64,000 nt of DNA from Datnioides undecimradiatus (Eukaryota; Chordata; Actinopteri; Lobotiformes; Datnioididae): contig WARS01000025.1 in assembly GCA_008933995.1 (NCBI GenBank), forward strand, positions 5,749,477-5,813,476. Reading direction: 5' to 3'. A program made the position numbers and the translations under genes. Positions within the stretch are counted from its first letter, which is position 1; every line of letters begins with the position of its first letter. Positions 36,401 through 48,923 of this stretch are shown piece by piece. The notes under the pieces are model-generated. The model ran no database searches, was not told the DNA's origin, and was given only the letters and a program-made list of their open reading frames with translations.

Positions 36401-38233
36401 GAGCGCTGCTGTCTGTAGACGCGTACAAAGTCAGACAGGGAGGGACTGCGGGGGAGCAGCGAGGCAGCATCGCAGCCAAAGAGGGACAGCAGCACTTGTT
36501 CAAACAGCAACGCGACAGAAACACACTCGACACAGCTGACTGTGGCGTGGGGCAGCTGCACAGAGGAGGAGGAAAGAAGAAGAGCGATCAGTTTGACATC
36601 GGAGGAGTTAATACACGTCGTGTTGCATCGTCCTTCAGTTGCACAATAAACATCACGATGCGTCCTACATTAAATAAGATGTTACGACTGTTCCTCGCTG
36701 CTGTCATCTTGTGTACGTCGCAAAAGCAAAAGATGTTAAACAGAATGCGGGTTCCTTTAACTTTGATTAGTCGCTTAATCGATTAGTTGACTGAAACCAT
36801 TACTTGAGCTCATAATCAGCAGATTAATCATCAAACAACACAATTTAAAGGAAAAAAACATAAATTCCACTAAGTGTATTTGGCAGGAAAGACTTACTCT
36901 CCATATCTCTCTATTTGTACTTTCAATAAAATGTAATATTTCAAAGGACTTAACACTGATGTGTGATGAAAGAACCTCTATGCACATGAAATACCACAAT
37001 CTGCAAGTTTAAGTAGTCATGTGAGTAGTCATGTGACACTGACTGCAACTCGCTGTTACTCATTTTGATCCAAACCAGGAACCCCGAACTCGTACACAGG
37101 CGCAGATGCCATTCAGCATTCATCCTCACCTCGAGTTCCTTCAGTAAAACTTGCATCACATGACTCTTCCCTGAAGCCCGATGGCCATAGACGAAGATTG
37201 ATGGGTAGCTGTGCTGTTGTGGCTGCAAGACAAAAAAATCACAACCGTTTCACTAAATACAATTGTGACATTTTATTAAGATCAATAACAATCCAAACCT
37301 ACCGGTTTACGCTCGATCGGCTTTAATCGTCACCCTCAACCCGCCTTTTATTATCAAATTACATACACGGCTGTTGTCAGTAATTAACTGTGATGCTAAT
37401 GTCCATGACTAAAGGCATTCTTCATTGTTTAATAGCCATAATCAGTTTCTTTAACAAATCGATTCATTGATTCAACTGAAAAATTTCCCATTAGTAAAGG
37501 TTTAGGCTGACACTACAGATCTAATGACGAACAGTTCAGTCTTATACTAAGAATATTAATTTAAAAAATGAATCTAAATGCTACTGCAACAAGAATCTGT
37601 TTACTTGTTGACTTTCTTTACTTGAACACGTAACCTGAACCGGATGTTTACGAAAAACTCAAAATGTCATGTTGATTTCATATCTGTTTTGTTGTATTAT
37701 GCTGTTTACTATTGTTTGTTTTTTCACATTTTGCAAGGCCTCCCTCATGTTCAACAAATCATCATAGGTGTTTAGCATCATAGTCCTGAGAGATAGTGCA
37801 TTTTCAATCAAGCATAAAATAACAGTTTTTACCACATACCTTGATACTTGTGTTTTCATAAATGTTTACCCATTGAGATTTTTAGTAAATAACATCAGTA
37901 AGGCGAACAACATGACTAAGTGGGTAAAGAGAAATCTAAAACAATCTCATATGATGATATTGATATCATATCGATATATTGCCCAGCCCTTTGGAGCCAA
38001 GTATTTGAGTAAATGTACTTAAATTGCATTGCAGCACTGCTCAACCTGCTATGCTAACTGAAGCTAAGCGCTAACGTTGCTCTTTAAACTCCCCGTTGAC
38101 AGAGGCGCAGACCACAAACCTGCCCCATGAGCGACAGCAGCATCCCCGCTTGGACCTCTCTGCAGGGCAGCTGCTCTGCGACCCGCTGCAGCCTCTCCTC
38201 CTCGTACCCTGGATGCTGTAAGAGTGTTGTCAT
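30448..38233 (-). CDS. orc5: orc5 (origin recognition complex subunit 5), complete, 14 coding exons
   Basis: ORC5 is an AAA+-related subunit of the origin recognition complex, which loads MCM helicase at replication origins in the nucleus. Exons: 38233-38120, 37222-37130, 36555-36370, 36004-35930, 34802-34691, 34343-34213, 34087-34039, 33011-32921, 32811-32756, 32459-32347, 32184-32137, 32044-31934, 30717-30605, 30493-30448. They sum to 1,338 nt, 445 residues (human 435), and all phases close. The Walker A motif GHRASGKS is at residues 51-58; the Walker B-like VMDKAE is at 132-137, split by an intron after residue 131. Conserved blocks include [64 protein letters not shown] and the end [11 protein letters not shown]. 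The N-terminal 38 residues (exon 1) are the most divergent from human. The ATG at 38233 has A at -3. Confidence 0.95.
31555..31790. repeat. Degraded dispersed teleost repeat, copy A (orc5 intron 12)
   Basis: Contains GCGGGGCTTTGAGCTAAAAT, several ATGCTAAC/ATGCTAGC units and TTCATCCTGAGGGGACCATG. These phrases belong to a very common repeat I remember from percomorph genomes. It appears internally deleted. No family name is given because none could be checked. Confidence 0.55.
34172..34195. repeat. (GT)n microsatellite in orc5 intron 6
   Basis: GT dinucleotide run of about 12 units just downstream of the donor site of exon 34343-34213. Confidence 0.9.
36765..36850. repeat. Fragment of GATTAGTCG-type dispersed repeat (orc5 intron 2)
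   Basis: Reads TTGATTAGTCGCTTAATCGA followed by further GATTAGTTGAC and AGATTAATCATC phrases. This is typical of a dispersed fish repeat with alternating TTAATCGA/CGATTAAT units. Similar degraded text occurs near 7360-7470, 24945-25185, 26915-27000, 34980-35105 and 43880-44060. Confidence 0.45.
37941..38045. repeat. Dispersed repeat ends (orc5 intron 1)
   Basis: Two adjacent fragments: an AT-rich palindrome-like run ending ATATTGCCCAGCCCT, then AGTATTTGAGTAAATGTACT with CAGCACTGCTCAAC. Both resemble end sequences of dispersed repeats that I know from many fish introns. Confidence 0.45.
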
Positions 38234-38640
38234 CTTCGTACTGCCGACCACAAAAAGTGCGTTTCACTCTATGAAGAGGTCAGTTACGTGCGGATGTAAA
38301 CGCACTCTGTTGGCCACGCTAGCTTAACGTTTAGTTAAAGCACACTGACGAGACTAGCGTCGGTAATTCAGTCAAAATCCGTCCAAAAAGCCGAATACTG
38401 TAAGAACCTATTTACTCTGGACACAGCAGGATACTATGAAAACGCCCATACTTGAAAAGAACACGAAAAACTAACTTAAAATGTAGAGAAGGGGAAGGTT
38501 AAAGTTGGAAAAACAAACGTACAAGCCGGGGTACTGACAGCAATTTCGCGCGCGCCTTCAGATTACGTCAAATGACGATCTTCAGTTGCCAGCCAATCGA
38601 AAATCCTACATGGGATCATGGGTAATGGAGTTTTTTTGCG
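38234..38640 (-). promoter_or_regulatory. orc5: orc5 5' flank with E2F-, CRE-, CCAAT- and ZNF143-like motifs
   Basis: Within 400 bp upstream of the orc5 ATG lie TTTCGCGC (38544-38551, E2F-type, within a CG-rich run), TTACGTCA (38563-38570, CRE/ATF-type), CCAAT (38593-38597) and, on the minus strand, ACTCCATTACCCATGATCCC (38631-38612), close to the ZNF143 consensus. E2F control is usual for ORC genes. Motifs are direct observations; use as the promoter is inferred. Confidence 0.6.
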
Positions 38641-39870
38641 CAAACTAATTCTAATTGGTAAAACAGTAGGTAAACGTAAAATAGTATTAAGTTGCTTTTG
38701 GATTTGGATTGAATCGTGCCGTTTAAGATGGTGGCTGCGGGAACAACGTCAAAATATATGAACTTTAAAACTAATATTTATTTTACACACATCTAAAAAA
38801 TATCTTACTGTCTTTTTAGACAATGGCCGCATGGGAACTAAATCTGCTAAGGAAGATTGTGTGGTATCACTGAGAGCTCAACAACCTGAAAATAAGCAGA
38901 ATTTAGCTCATGTGTATTTGTCAATTCAAGATATCTGTTTGTTTGACCAAACAACTAATCAACAGCCTATTCTAAAACAGAATCACTTGCAAAAGTCTGT
39001 TTGTCGGCACAAAATTGGGACATATTTTTTAATGCAAGCCTCACGTAAGGAAATCCTAAAAAAATATTTATTTAGAAAAAAAGATGTAGACGCAATCTAA
39101 TATATTTATAATAATATAATAAAAATATTTACTTTTATTTTTTCCTTTTTATACCATTTTCCGTGCATGAATCTTTGCTCATTACATGAGCCTATAGGTT
39201 CACGGTTGTTTTTATACCGCTGTGTGTGTTTAAGATTTCGCGCGTGTTACTGGAATAATACGTCAGACTGGGATTAAGGGATGTGGGTTGGCCCTGTAAT
39301 ATCCAAGGCTATCCTCCAACTCTATTTCAATAGGATCTCAGCTGCGGTTGTTGGTCTGTCGGCGTCGAGCACAGACGGACCATTTCGGCGAGATCTCACA
39401 CAGTGAATGACAGAGCCGAATCTGATTGTCGGAATAACGATCTCGGGCTGTGGACACGACTCAGGTAGGGACATTTTTAAGTAAATATGAGGACAGATGT
39501 AGGATAAATATACGGGCTTCTGAACAGAGGATGGATACCTAAAGCGTGTTTTTTTCCGGAGCGCACGTTTGGTTTTGGCAGAGTGATGAATGAAAATCAG
39601 AGGAAAACATAGGAAGAAAACATATCCGACCTTGCCGTAGATGCGAGAGCGCAGTGATGCTGTGGATGCAGCTGTGAATGAGTGAAGTCGGACAAAACAG
39701 ATCAAAATAAATGTACAAAAAATAAGAAATTACAACCGATAACGGCGGCAAGACTGAAGTTCTGCAGCACATTGTGATTTTACGGCTCAGACGCTGCAGA
39801 TGTTAGTTTGCTGAGGACAGGTTCATTGATCCTGAGGACCGAACAGAGCCACTTTCACACAGACCGGAGG
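38641..39870. other. lhfpl3: orc5-lhfpl3 head-to-head intergenic region and lhfpl3 5'UTR
   Basis: AT-rich DNA without a gene up to about 39.2 kb, then GC-richer DNA that probably contains the lhfpl3 transcription start and 5'UTR. A possible donor (CAG followed by GTAGGG) at 39464/39465 raises the possibility of a spliced UTR. A four-codon upstream ORF (ATG TTA GTT TGC TGA) lies at 39800-39814. Confidence 0.5.
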
Positions 39871-40303
39871 ATGGTCCCAGGGGCCCCCACGACCACCACC
39901 ATGCTCCCCGCCTCAGAGGCTGCCAAAATCTACCAGACCAACTACGTGCGCAACTCCCGCGCCATCGGAGTCCTGTGGGCCATCTTCACCATCCTTTTCG
40001 CCATCGTGAACGTGGTGTGCTTCATCCAGCCGTACTGGATCGGAGACGGCGTGGACACCCCGCAGGCGGGCTACTTCGGTCTGTTCCACTACTGCATCGG
40101 GAACGGGCTGTCCCGGGACTTGACCTGTCAGGGCAGCTTCACCGAGTTCAGCGCAATCCCATCTGGTGCGTTCAAGGCCGCCTCCTTCTTCATCGGCATG
40201 TCCATGGTGCTGGTCCTCACCTGCATCGGCTGCTTCGCCCTCTTCTTCTTCTGCAGCACCGGCACCGTGTATAAGATCTGCGGCTGGATGCAGCTGGCAG
40301 CAG
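39871..40303 (+). CDS. lhfpl3: lhfpl3, first coding exon (tetraspan LHFPL family), 3' part outside window
   Basis: LHFPL3 is a claudin-superfamily four-pass membrane protein; relatives in this family are auxiliary subunits of neuronal GABA-A receptors or the hair-cell channel. The exon encodes 144 codons plus one base, ending at a donor (GCAG then GTAAGAGG). The first in-frame ATG is 39871, with A at -3 and G at +4; a second at residue 11 (39901) begins MLPASEAAK, like the conserved family start. TM1 spans about residues 31-52, followed by the IQPYW motif. The extracellular loop carries GLFHYC and a second cysteine (C75, C86). TM2 is about 101-127, followed by a conserved [11 protein letters not shown] segment. 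[20 protein letters not shown] matches LHFPL3 better than LHFPL4 as I remember them. TM3 and TM4 should be in exons beyond 64 kb. Confidence 0.93.
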
Positions 40304-41845
40304 GTAAGAGGCTCTGTTCAGACTACAGGTGGAAGTTCATAAAACAGTTCAGTGGTTGTCAAAGTGCTGGTATATGGGGGAGTTACAATGAGAGGAGTTC
40401 ATTTCCTCCCACCTCAGACAGTTGGGCATTAAAGTTTGGTATAAAAACAGCTAACTGCACGGTCTGAACCTAAAAATCCAGATGTTCCCCTGCTTCTCAG
40501 GTCATAGGCTCCCATAAATACTCGTTTGAGCTCAAATGACAAAACACTTAAATCGCACAATCATATAATTTACCTGTAACAGTCTGTTTTACCCCTATTT
40601 CCCCCTTCAGACTGTAAAAACAATGTCAAGTTAACGTGAAAACAGCTGACTAAAGTTAAAATGTACATAGCTTTTTTTCCTGCTTTTTCAGAAAGACTCC
40701 AACACTCAGTCGAGCTCTGATGAGATTACTCCGAGCTCAAATGGGTATAAGAGTTTATTTAATTCCAAAATCATACAGCCTAATTTATTGGAAATTGTCT
40801 ATTTTACCTTCAACTCCAAGATCGGATTGTAAAAAAGATCAAAACGAGGATGAAAACTACTGACGAGAACCTCAAACCCACGTTTTCCTGCTTTATCAGG
40901 TCGATGCTTCCACTAAGTTTGACCACAGAGCCCTATATCAGTAGATTTTGTGCTTTGAAACCCCATAGTAGAGCATTTCTGTGGTTGCCAAAGCTCCAAT
41001 AAAACATTATGTAACTGTCTGAAGTGTAGGTGGAGTGACAACAGCCTTGGGGGAGCGTAAGACCTCAGACTGTAGCAGAGAAAAACACTGTGTGCTGAAG
41101 ATCAAAGAGTTAAGTAATGACAAGATAAAAGCAGTTTTTTTTATTTCTTTTTATAATTGCATGTTTTTTGGGGGATACTACTGATACTTGCACAAGCAAA
41201 CATGTAGAGATTCATCAAAGGCAGCCAGTAATGTAAACTCCCTCATCAATATGGACAAAAATAAGAACAGAAGTCATAAAATATGCATTTTTTCATGTAT
41301 GTTACCATTTCAGAGCTCTAATATTCATAGTTTCTATCCCTTTGATGCAACTTAGACGTAACATAGAACCTTAATTTCTTAAGCATCAGCCAAAAAACTT
41401 AACTTTGTCAGTTTAAAGGGTTAATAAGCTCATACAGGAACAGGTAAGTCTTCAGTGGTATCTGTGGTTTGCATTTCAATGGGAGCATAAACTGGAAATA
41501 TGCAAATGATTCTTTTTCTCTTAATGAGAGCAGAGCAGCTATCTCTAACATCTTCAAAACCACCATGCACATTCGATAAAAGGAAAAAAAAACACATGTA
41601 AAGGAAATGAGAAAGTCGAATCAAAGCAGCGGGGACATGTAGCGCGTGCTTCTTTCTGCCTCTAATTGTTTTTTGTCAAATTTCCAGCATCCTCTCCGAA
41701 GCAGTCAGAGAATTTCTGCATGCGCCGAGAACTTGATTCGCTTCCAGAATGATATTTTCAAATAACTGGTGCAACTCAGCTTTATATCTCAGCCAGCTAT
41801 TTCAGAACACAGGTGGAAATGACAGTAAATGTCAGCATTAACAAC

Positions 41846-41865
41846 TTTTTTTTTTTTTTTTTTTT
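41846..41865. repeat. Poly-T tract
   Basis: Twenty consecutive T in the lhfpl3 intron. Confidence 0.9.
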
Positions 41866-43734
41866 AAACCCCTCTACATTTTTACTTTTTTGAATGACAG
41901 GTGCTGCAGAGATCACAAAAGTCTCCCCCAGCTCACCCCTTTACCACTGTCAGTGGAAGATTTCTAATTCTCTTTACTATATGTTTATTTAACACAATTA
42001 TACATAATCATAAATGGTGAGTTATACTCTACGATCCATCAAATATTGATGTTAAAAACATTTCATTTCATTTGTTATCCTGGGTCATATGTAATGATTT
42101 TTATATCTGTTCCTCACATTAACTTTATTATGATCTCACGCTAATAACAGTTTGCCCTGTCCGCTGTTAGTCTCTCTTTTAAACTTCGTGCATCGTTCAT
42201 GCTGCCTTCGTTTAATCTGTAATCCGTCCACATCTCTCTGAGCTGTATCGTCCTGCGTTGCGCAGCAATGACTTGAAGAAAATCTTCAGATATGAAGCTT
42301 GCAATTCGTCCAACCATCACTCCCATTTTCATCACTTTTAGAAACCAATTTCAGACTACAAGCCGCACATGTCAGATTAAATTGTATTTTGGCTCCCAGT
42401 AGTTTGACCCCTGCAAACCCTTCAATTTGAACATGTCCGCTACGCTAAATGCAACGATTTCACTTTAATCCTCCTTTTTGTATGTGCACGTTGTCGGGCT
42501 GGCGTTCTTGCTTTATGCATTTAACACGAACAACCCATTAAAATCACTCAAAAAGAAAGGCTCACCATTAGTTTAAGAAAAAGAAATCAGTTCACACACT
42601 CTTCTTTGTCGCCTAAACATGGCAGCTATATTACACCAAATGCAGTGAGAGTTGGGCATGGTATGCTAGTAACAGCTAATTTCCAGATGTGCACCTCGAG
42701 CAGAGCTGAGGAGATCAAATTCCTCTTTAGAGTCTTTTGATAGATGAAATTCAAATGGCCAAATTTTTACATTTTCTGTTGCGGACATTGTTGTGTCGTC
42801 TGCAAACATGCGCATGTTTGAATTAGCATAGACTCAGGGATCATTTGTATAAGTCATAAAATGAGATCTTAAATGGAGTAAATAGTGTTTTAACAGTCAG
42901 CCTGACATTCAGACGACCTTGACTTGGCATTTTTGGCGATTAGAGAGGTGAACATTTTAACACGCTGTGAGAAAGAGGGAAACAACTCAACCTGTATGTA
43001 AATGAAGGAGCTGTAATTTATGCCTAAAGCAAGAGATTTAGTTTTATTTGGGTGAGGAAATGAGTGGCACCGCACCACTTTACACCCACACAGAGAAAAA
43101 TATCATAAGAAATCCATTTTTTTTAAAAAGAGTCTGAGCAAAATTGAATTGTCATATAAATTTAATTTGTATGTGTAAACACACATCCAGCATCGTACTC
43201 TGCATCTTCACCGACTGCTGTAAAACTCTGCCTGCTCTCAAATGTCATGAACAATAACGGTCACATCCACAGAGAGCGTGCTTCTGCTTTTGCCTACAGA
43301 AACACACAACGGCTAAGTGTCCATTCAGGGCCAGCATGTGTCCACTGAACACCAGTTCTAGCCATAAATAGCAACCACAGAGTGCAATCTAACAAACCAT
43401 TGATTAGACGTAGAGGTTAGCAGAGCCATTGGCCAGCTGTTAGGTCTAATCTAGACACCATGTTCCCATTTCATCACACACAAAAAAAGAATGAGCGTTT
43501 CAAACCCCAGCAGCTTATATTGAAGAGAAGGCCGAGCGATGAGCTTTATCACGGTCTTAATGAGTGGCACAGCCTGGCAGGGTGTTTTTTGTCACAGATC
43601 AAAGCTGCTGCTGATTCCTCTGAGTCACATGTTGGCTTTCCCCAGTATTTTCCCACCGCGTCAGGGGCGCAGATTCTGGAAAACCATCAGTTTGATTCAG
43701 TCGTCTCTGCCGGTGGTTCATGTGAAAGTGGCGG

Positions 43735-44060
43735 AGAGTAACTGAGTACTCACATACTGTACTCGTGTACAATTTTTGGGTGTTTTTGTTTTATGTACCT
43801 TTCTACTCCAGGACATTTCAAAGAGTGATACTGTTTTTTTTTATCATAACAGCAGATTTTAAATGAAAACTGGTAACGAGCGCTGCAACTAACAATTATT
43901 TTTATTATTCATCTGTTTAATATTTTAAATAATAAATCAATTTCCAAGAGTTGACACCTTTAAAATGCCTTATTGTTCCCGACCACCAGTCCAAAATAAC
44001 TAAATATTTACCTTAATATTAAATTTTAGCAAATTTTTAACTTTGTGAACTATTTTTGTG
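43735..44060. repeat. Two adjacent dispersed-repeat fragments
   Basis: 43735-43825 has the GTAACTGAGTACTCACATAC ... TTTCTACTCCAGGACATTTC pattern of the fish TACTTAAGTA-type repeat. 43880-44010 begins GCTGCAACTAACAATTATTT and contains CCGACCACCAGTCCAAAATA, typical of a second very common repeat with a GATTAATC core. Both are degraded. Identification is from memory. Confidence 0.5.
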
Positions 44061-47032
44061 GCGTTTTTTTTCTTGTTTTGCTCAAACTGCTGCAGGGTAA
44101 TGCAATAAAATACATATTTGTTAAGATCAAACCAGTGGTTTCCACAGTTTTTGACTGGCTGCTTCATAAATAAAGAAACGTTTCGTGCAGGCACTCGTCA
44201 CCACAGAACCACAGATACTGTCCTTTTTATTTCACGTGTTCATAATTTACCCGGCACTCACATCACCCACAATACAACTTAGCTGCAAACAATTCAGTCT
44301 GAGATTCGGGTGTATTACGCTAGTAGCGGCTAATGGAGTAGTCTAATTTAATTTTCGGTCCCGACCAAAGTTTATCTGATTTCACATGACTTCCTCTGGT
44401 AACACAAAAGGCTTTGTGCTGTATTTTCTCCAGGAATCAGTGAAGGCCCAAAAAAGATAAAATTATCTAATATATCACAGAAAGTAAAGATCGCAGACCA
44501 GTCCCAAAATAATCCAAATCTGTGCAGCAGAACTTTATACTTTTCTTCTTCTCTGCCCCATTAATCATCTGACAACCCTTCAGCTCTAATACAAACTGCT
44601 TAATATATAAAGCTGTATGTTAAGTCAACGCCGCTCCATCCATACAGCTAAAAGCTCATGCACCAGTGTAAACAATCTAATAATGTTGCATACAACAATA
44701 AATCAGCCAGGATGAGTTGTTTCTTGGAAACCTGGTCTGTCTTGTATCATCTCTCCTCCTCCTTTTCCAAAGAGGTCCTGTTGAGGCCACCGTGAGAGCT
44801 GCCATTAAAAGATTTTCTAGGCAAGTCAAATTGCCAATATCCAGGTGCTCTCTCCCTCTAAGCAGCCTGAAATCCCACCGTGATTGTAAAAAAAATCATC
44901 GCTGTCATTTTCAGGTGGTACTGGCCTGCTGTGATGTGCTATCAAAGGCAGCACATACAGCTCAGAGGCAGCCCTCCTCTCCAACGCTGGGATGTCCTGA
45001 ATGTTTGATGAGCGCTGCCTTCCAGTAGATAAAGAGATTTTTAGCAAAATGGCATCCAATAATGATGATCGCTGTGATGATGCAGCCGTTTGCTTTGCGT
45101 CTTTGCAGATGTGACCCCCCCCCACCAACCGCCACCACCACCACAAAGTCTGGTTTGATGGTCTGTTTTATAGTCTTAAGAAAGTCTTTTGCATAACTTT
45201 GCACAGTATTTGGCAGGCGACTGTCGGACAGAGATGGCGTTCTTCCCAAACAGAGACAACTTTTATGCCTTTCTCCTCACTTTAATGCCCGAATACCCCT
45301 CCCACATGAAAACCACCCACCAAACAGTTATTAAAAGTCACCTCTGCTCAAAACTAAAACAGAGTCTAAAGTAAGACTACTTTTATATAATGGTTACACT
45401 TTTTAATAAGATGTAGTCTCTAGGGTTTGCAAGGAGTGCATATTAAATGTACAGACATAACAATCGATCTGACAGCCTTGTCTGGTGACACGGTTACGTA
45501 TCCTGGGATCCTTGGAGTTCTTCTCTTCACCATCACCATTTGTAACAGTTCCCTCAGTTTCCTTTAGTGTTCAGGAGGTTCTTACAGAGAGCTGAATTAT
45601 CTGCAAAGGTCTCCTCATCTTCATAACAAACAAATCCAGTGATTAAATCCGATAAAAAACACCGAATAAAGCAGTTTCACATTAAAAATAAGTGTTTTTC
45701 CAATGCAAGGAGGGCCTGCAAGAGGTGCTTCTGCTAAAGTTTGCTCAGCTTGTTTTGCCAATAACTTAAAATCCAGACCGCATCTTTCATACGATTTAAA
45801 TATAAACTCTAAAACAACAAAAATTTCAAAAAGACCATTACAAAAATATGGCTTACAGCTGATATAAAGTTAATTAACGACACCATTGACAGGCAGCTGA
45901 ATGAGTGGACCATTATCTTGATTAAACAGTGTGTTTGTTGGGGTTTGAAAATTGTTGGAAACATTTGGGATAATGTTAAGACACAATTTTACAACATATT
46001 TAATAGTCTTTTTAATGTCGAACTCTAACATATTCTATATTATAATTTACATTTATTTGATTAACCACCGACGTGTGGGATGCAAATGATTTTACAATTT
46101 ATTTGTATCTTGTGACCTTATGAGTTTCTCTTTTCTATATCAACAGTTCCAATCAGGTGATTAACCTATGATGACTATTTATAATGAGCTAATTGCTGTT
46201 TAACTTGGTGACGCTTTAGAAATACCACAGTGATTGATTTAATCATCAGCACAGCCACAATAAAAAACATTGCTTTAATTCAGGAGTCCAATGTAACACC
46301 TGAGAATCTGCAGTTCTCCACCTGCAGAGCCATTTACAACCAAATGGTCCATGGAGGTCCATCCACCTCATCCTCTACTGGCACCGGGCTGTTGGCTGCA
46401 CACCACCAGGGATAAAACCCACCTTTAATAAGCTTCTTTATAATTCTGACAAATTTAAACAACACAACACAGCACGACAGTGATGCAAATCACATGACTG
46501 TGGTCTTTGTGATCCCCAGATCTCCACCCAGTTAAACATCACCATGATCGCTACAGTAAACGACAGAAAATCTTGTAAAATACTTGTTTTTCATCATCCA
46601 GAGACTTGTGGACTCTTTGCCAACGGTTTCTGAATCGGGCCCAACACAAGACTAAGAAATTTTATGTTGGTTTTTCCTGTGATTTGTCACCAATCTGGGT
46701 TTTGGGTTTTTTTTGGATGAATTAAAGTGCTTGTAAAACAGCAATCTGGAGGACGAAACATGCCAAATGGATTTTTCACAACCTAATGACCTATGAGGTT
46801 ATTAATGGCTTATTATTTATATATAAAGCAGCAAAAGGTGATTTACTTGCCATTAACAGATCCATTAGTTACAGCTTACAAACCCTTTTAAAAGCGAGCC
46901 TCACTATAAAGTGTCACCGATGATGAAAGCGGGACGAGGTGAGCGTGCTCAGTGTGGAGCAGCTCTGATGTGAGGCTGCACATTGGTGCTCAATAACCTG
47001 GATGGCCTCCAGAGCTCTGATGGCCATCTGGA

Positions 47033-47066
<34 letters not shown>

Positions 47067-48894
47067 GCACACTCACATATGAAGATTTGCCGTTGCATGA
47101 ACAGCTGCCCCCTTTTGCTGTGGCTGTAAATCCATAGAAATCCATCGAAGGTGGGTTTACTCAAAGTGCTGCTGAAGCGTTTCCAGCACACGGTCCATTT
47201 CCTGGTTGTCTGACCAGCAGCTCCCTGCGCAGTAAGTGGCGTCCCTCGTGGTGCTCTCTGCCTACTAAGTGGTCTGTCATTTTGAGCCAAAAATAAAAGG
47301 TCCATTTGGTAGCTGGAGGTTTATTGATCCAAATGTTGCTCTCCAGAATATCAGGAAACGGGGGGACTCTAGTTCAGCTGTGTGTTACTGCTGAGCAGCG
47401 AGAGCGAGCACAAAGGCCGTGGTCGCCTTATGTTTGAGGCACGATAACACAGTTTGATAAAGCGCCTGACTGACTGATATTATTATATGAATGCTCGCTG
47501 CGTTGTGCGGTATTCAATTTTACACCTCTTCAGATGGATGTCAAGTGGAACCGGGACGTACTGCTTATCACTGTCACATTGTGTCTTGGAAAGGATACGC
47601 AGAGACGCTATCACGCCGCAGAGCAGAAGGATAATGAGAACTGATGCAGGGAACGTTTGAAAGCTGAAGTCTTCATTTGAAATACTTTCTGTGTTATTTC
47701 CGTCCATATAAAAATTACATTTATCATATATTGTACACATTACGCAGCATAGCATATTCCTTATATATCACTTTATTTGACAGTTTAACCTGCATTTTGA
47801 GAAGAAGACACTGAGGGACAAGACACGAGAAATCCCCAATACGTGTGCACAGTTTACATGTGCACATGTAATTTTTGCAATATTTAAAGTGACAGTAGAA
47901 CAGCATGAATTTAATGTTGATTGCACATTTGCACATTTAATGGCTACAACAGAGACGCCGTTTGTGTTGAGCTTGGTTCCATGTAAGACTCACTTTCACT
48001 TCACAAGTCTGTCTCCAACCAGGTTCGACATCATGGAAACACCTCCAAACGTCTCCATTTTATAAATGAATGAATAAGTTTTTGCTTTTTCTTCTGATAT
48101 TTTCTTCCACCTCCACCCACTCCCCTGACACGGACCCCCGCTGCAGTTACTTGTATAAGTTATTATGAAGAAACTCACTCAAACTACTTTATTACATCAT
48201 TTAAAATTCCAGTTAAACTTAATCTCTTCTGTGAACAGGTTTATTTTTCTATTATTACAAAGTGCAACATGTCCGTTCTTTTTGGTGTTTACAAGGCCCG
48301 CAGAGAAAAGTTGTCTGCTCCCACTCGAAAAGAAGAAATAGAAAACATCACACACACCAACAACTTTACAGGAGTCAGAATTCACTCTTTAACCTTGGAA
48401 AACAGTGTCGAGAAATACCACAACAGGGTCGGTAGCTTGTTAGAAACGTTACATTAGTGCAAAGTACATTTTACGTTTTTATACACAATCGTGCAGAAGC
48501 TGATGTTGAACGCCCTTGAGCAGGCATCCTCAGTATCGAGAGGGAAGAGTCTAAAAGCTCCAGAGCAGTGGCTGAATGGCACTTGAAGTAAGGTTGTGTC
48601 TCAACTGCGGTTTTGTAAAGTCAAGAATCCATCATGAGCGTAATTGCTTTGTCGCTTTCATGTGTGTTCTTCTTAGATTTCATGTGTGAAATCTCAAGTA
48701 CATGTGGCTCCTGTTGTCGTGTTTGCACAGGTAAAATTTGAATGCCAGGCCAAACTAAAGGCTGAAATCACTGTGCTCCCTGCTGAATACCAACGCCATA
48801 AATTCTGTGCACGTCCTTATAAAAACAGACATTAAATAAATAAATAAAAGCCAGAATCTGCTGGCAATAATTGGCCATTGATCAAAGCATATTT

Positions 48895-48923
48895 TTAATT
48901 TATTTATTTATTTATTTATTTTT
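48895..48923. repeat. (TTTA)n microsatellite
   Basis: About six to seven TTTA units. Confidence 0.85.

Noticed and set aside
39808-39870. N-terminal extension of lhfpl3 upstream of 39871
   Set aside because: The frame is open but has no ATG (it begins at TTG/CTG). The first ATG, 39871, has a good context and fits family length.
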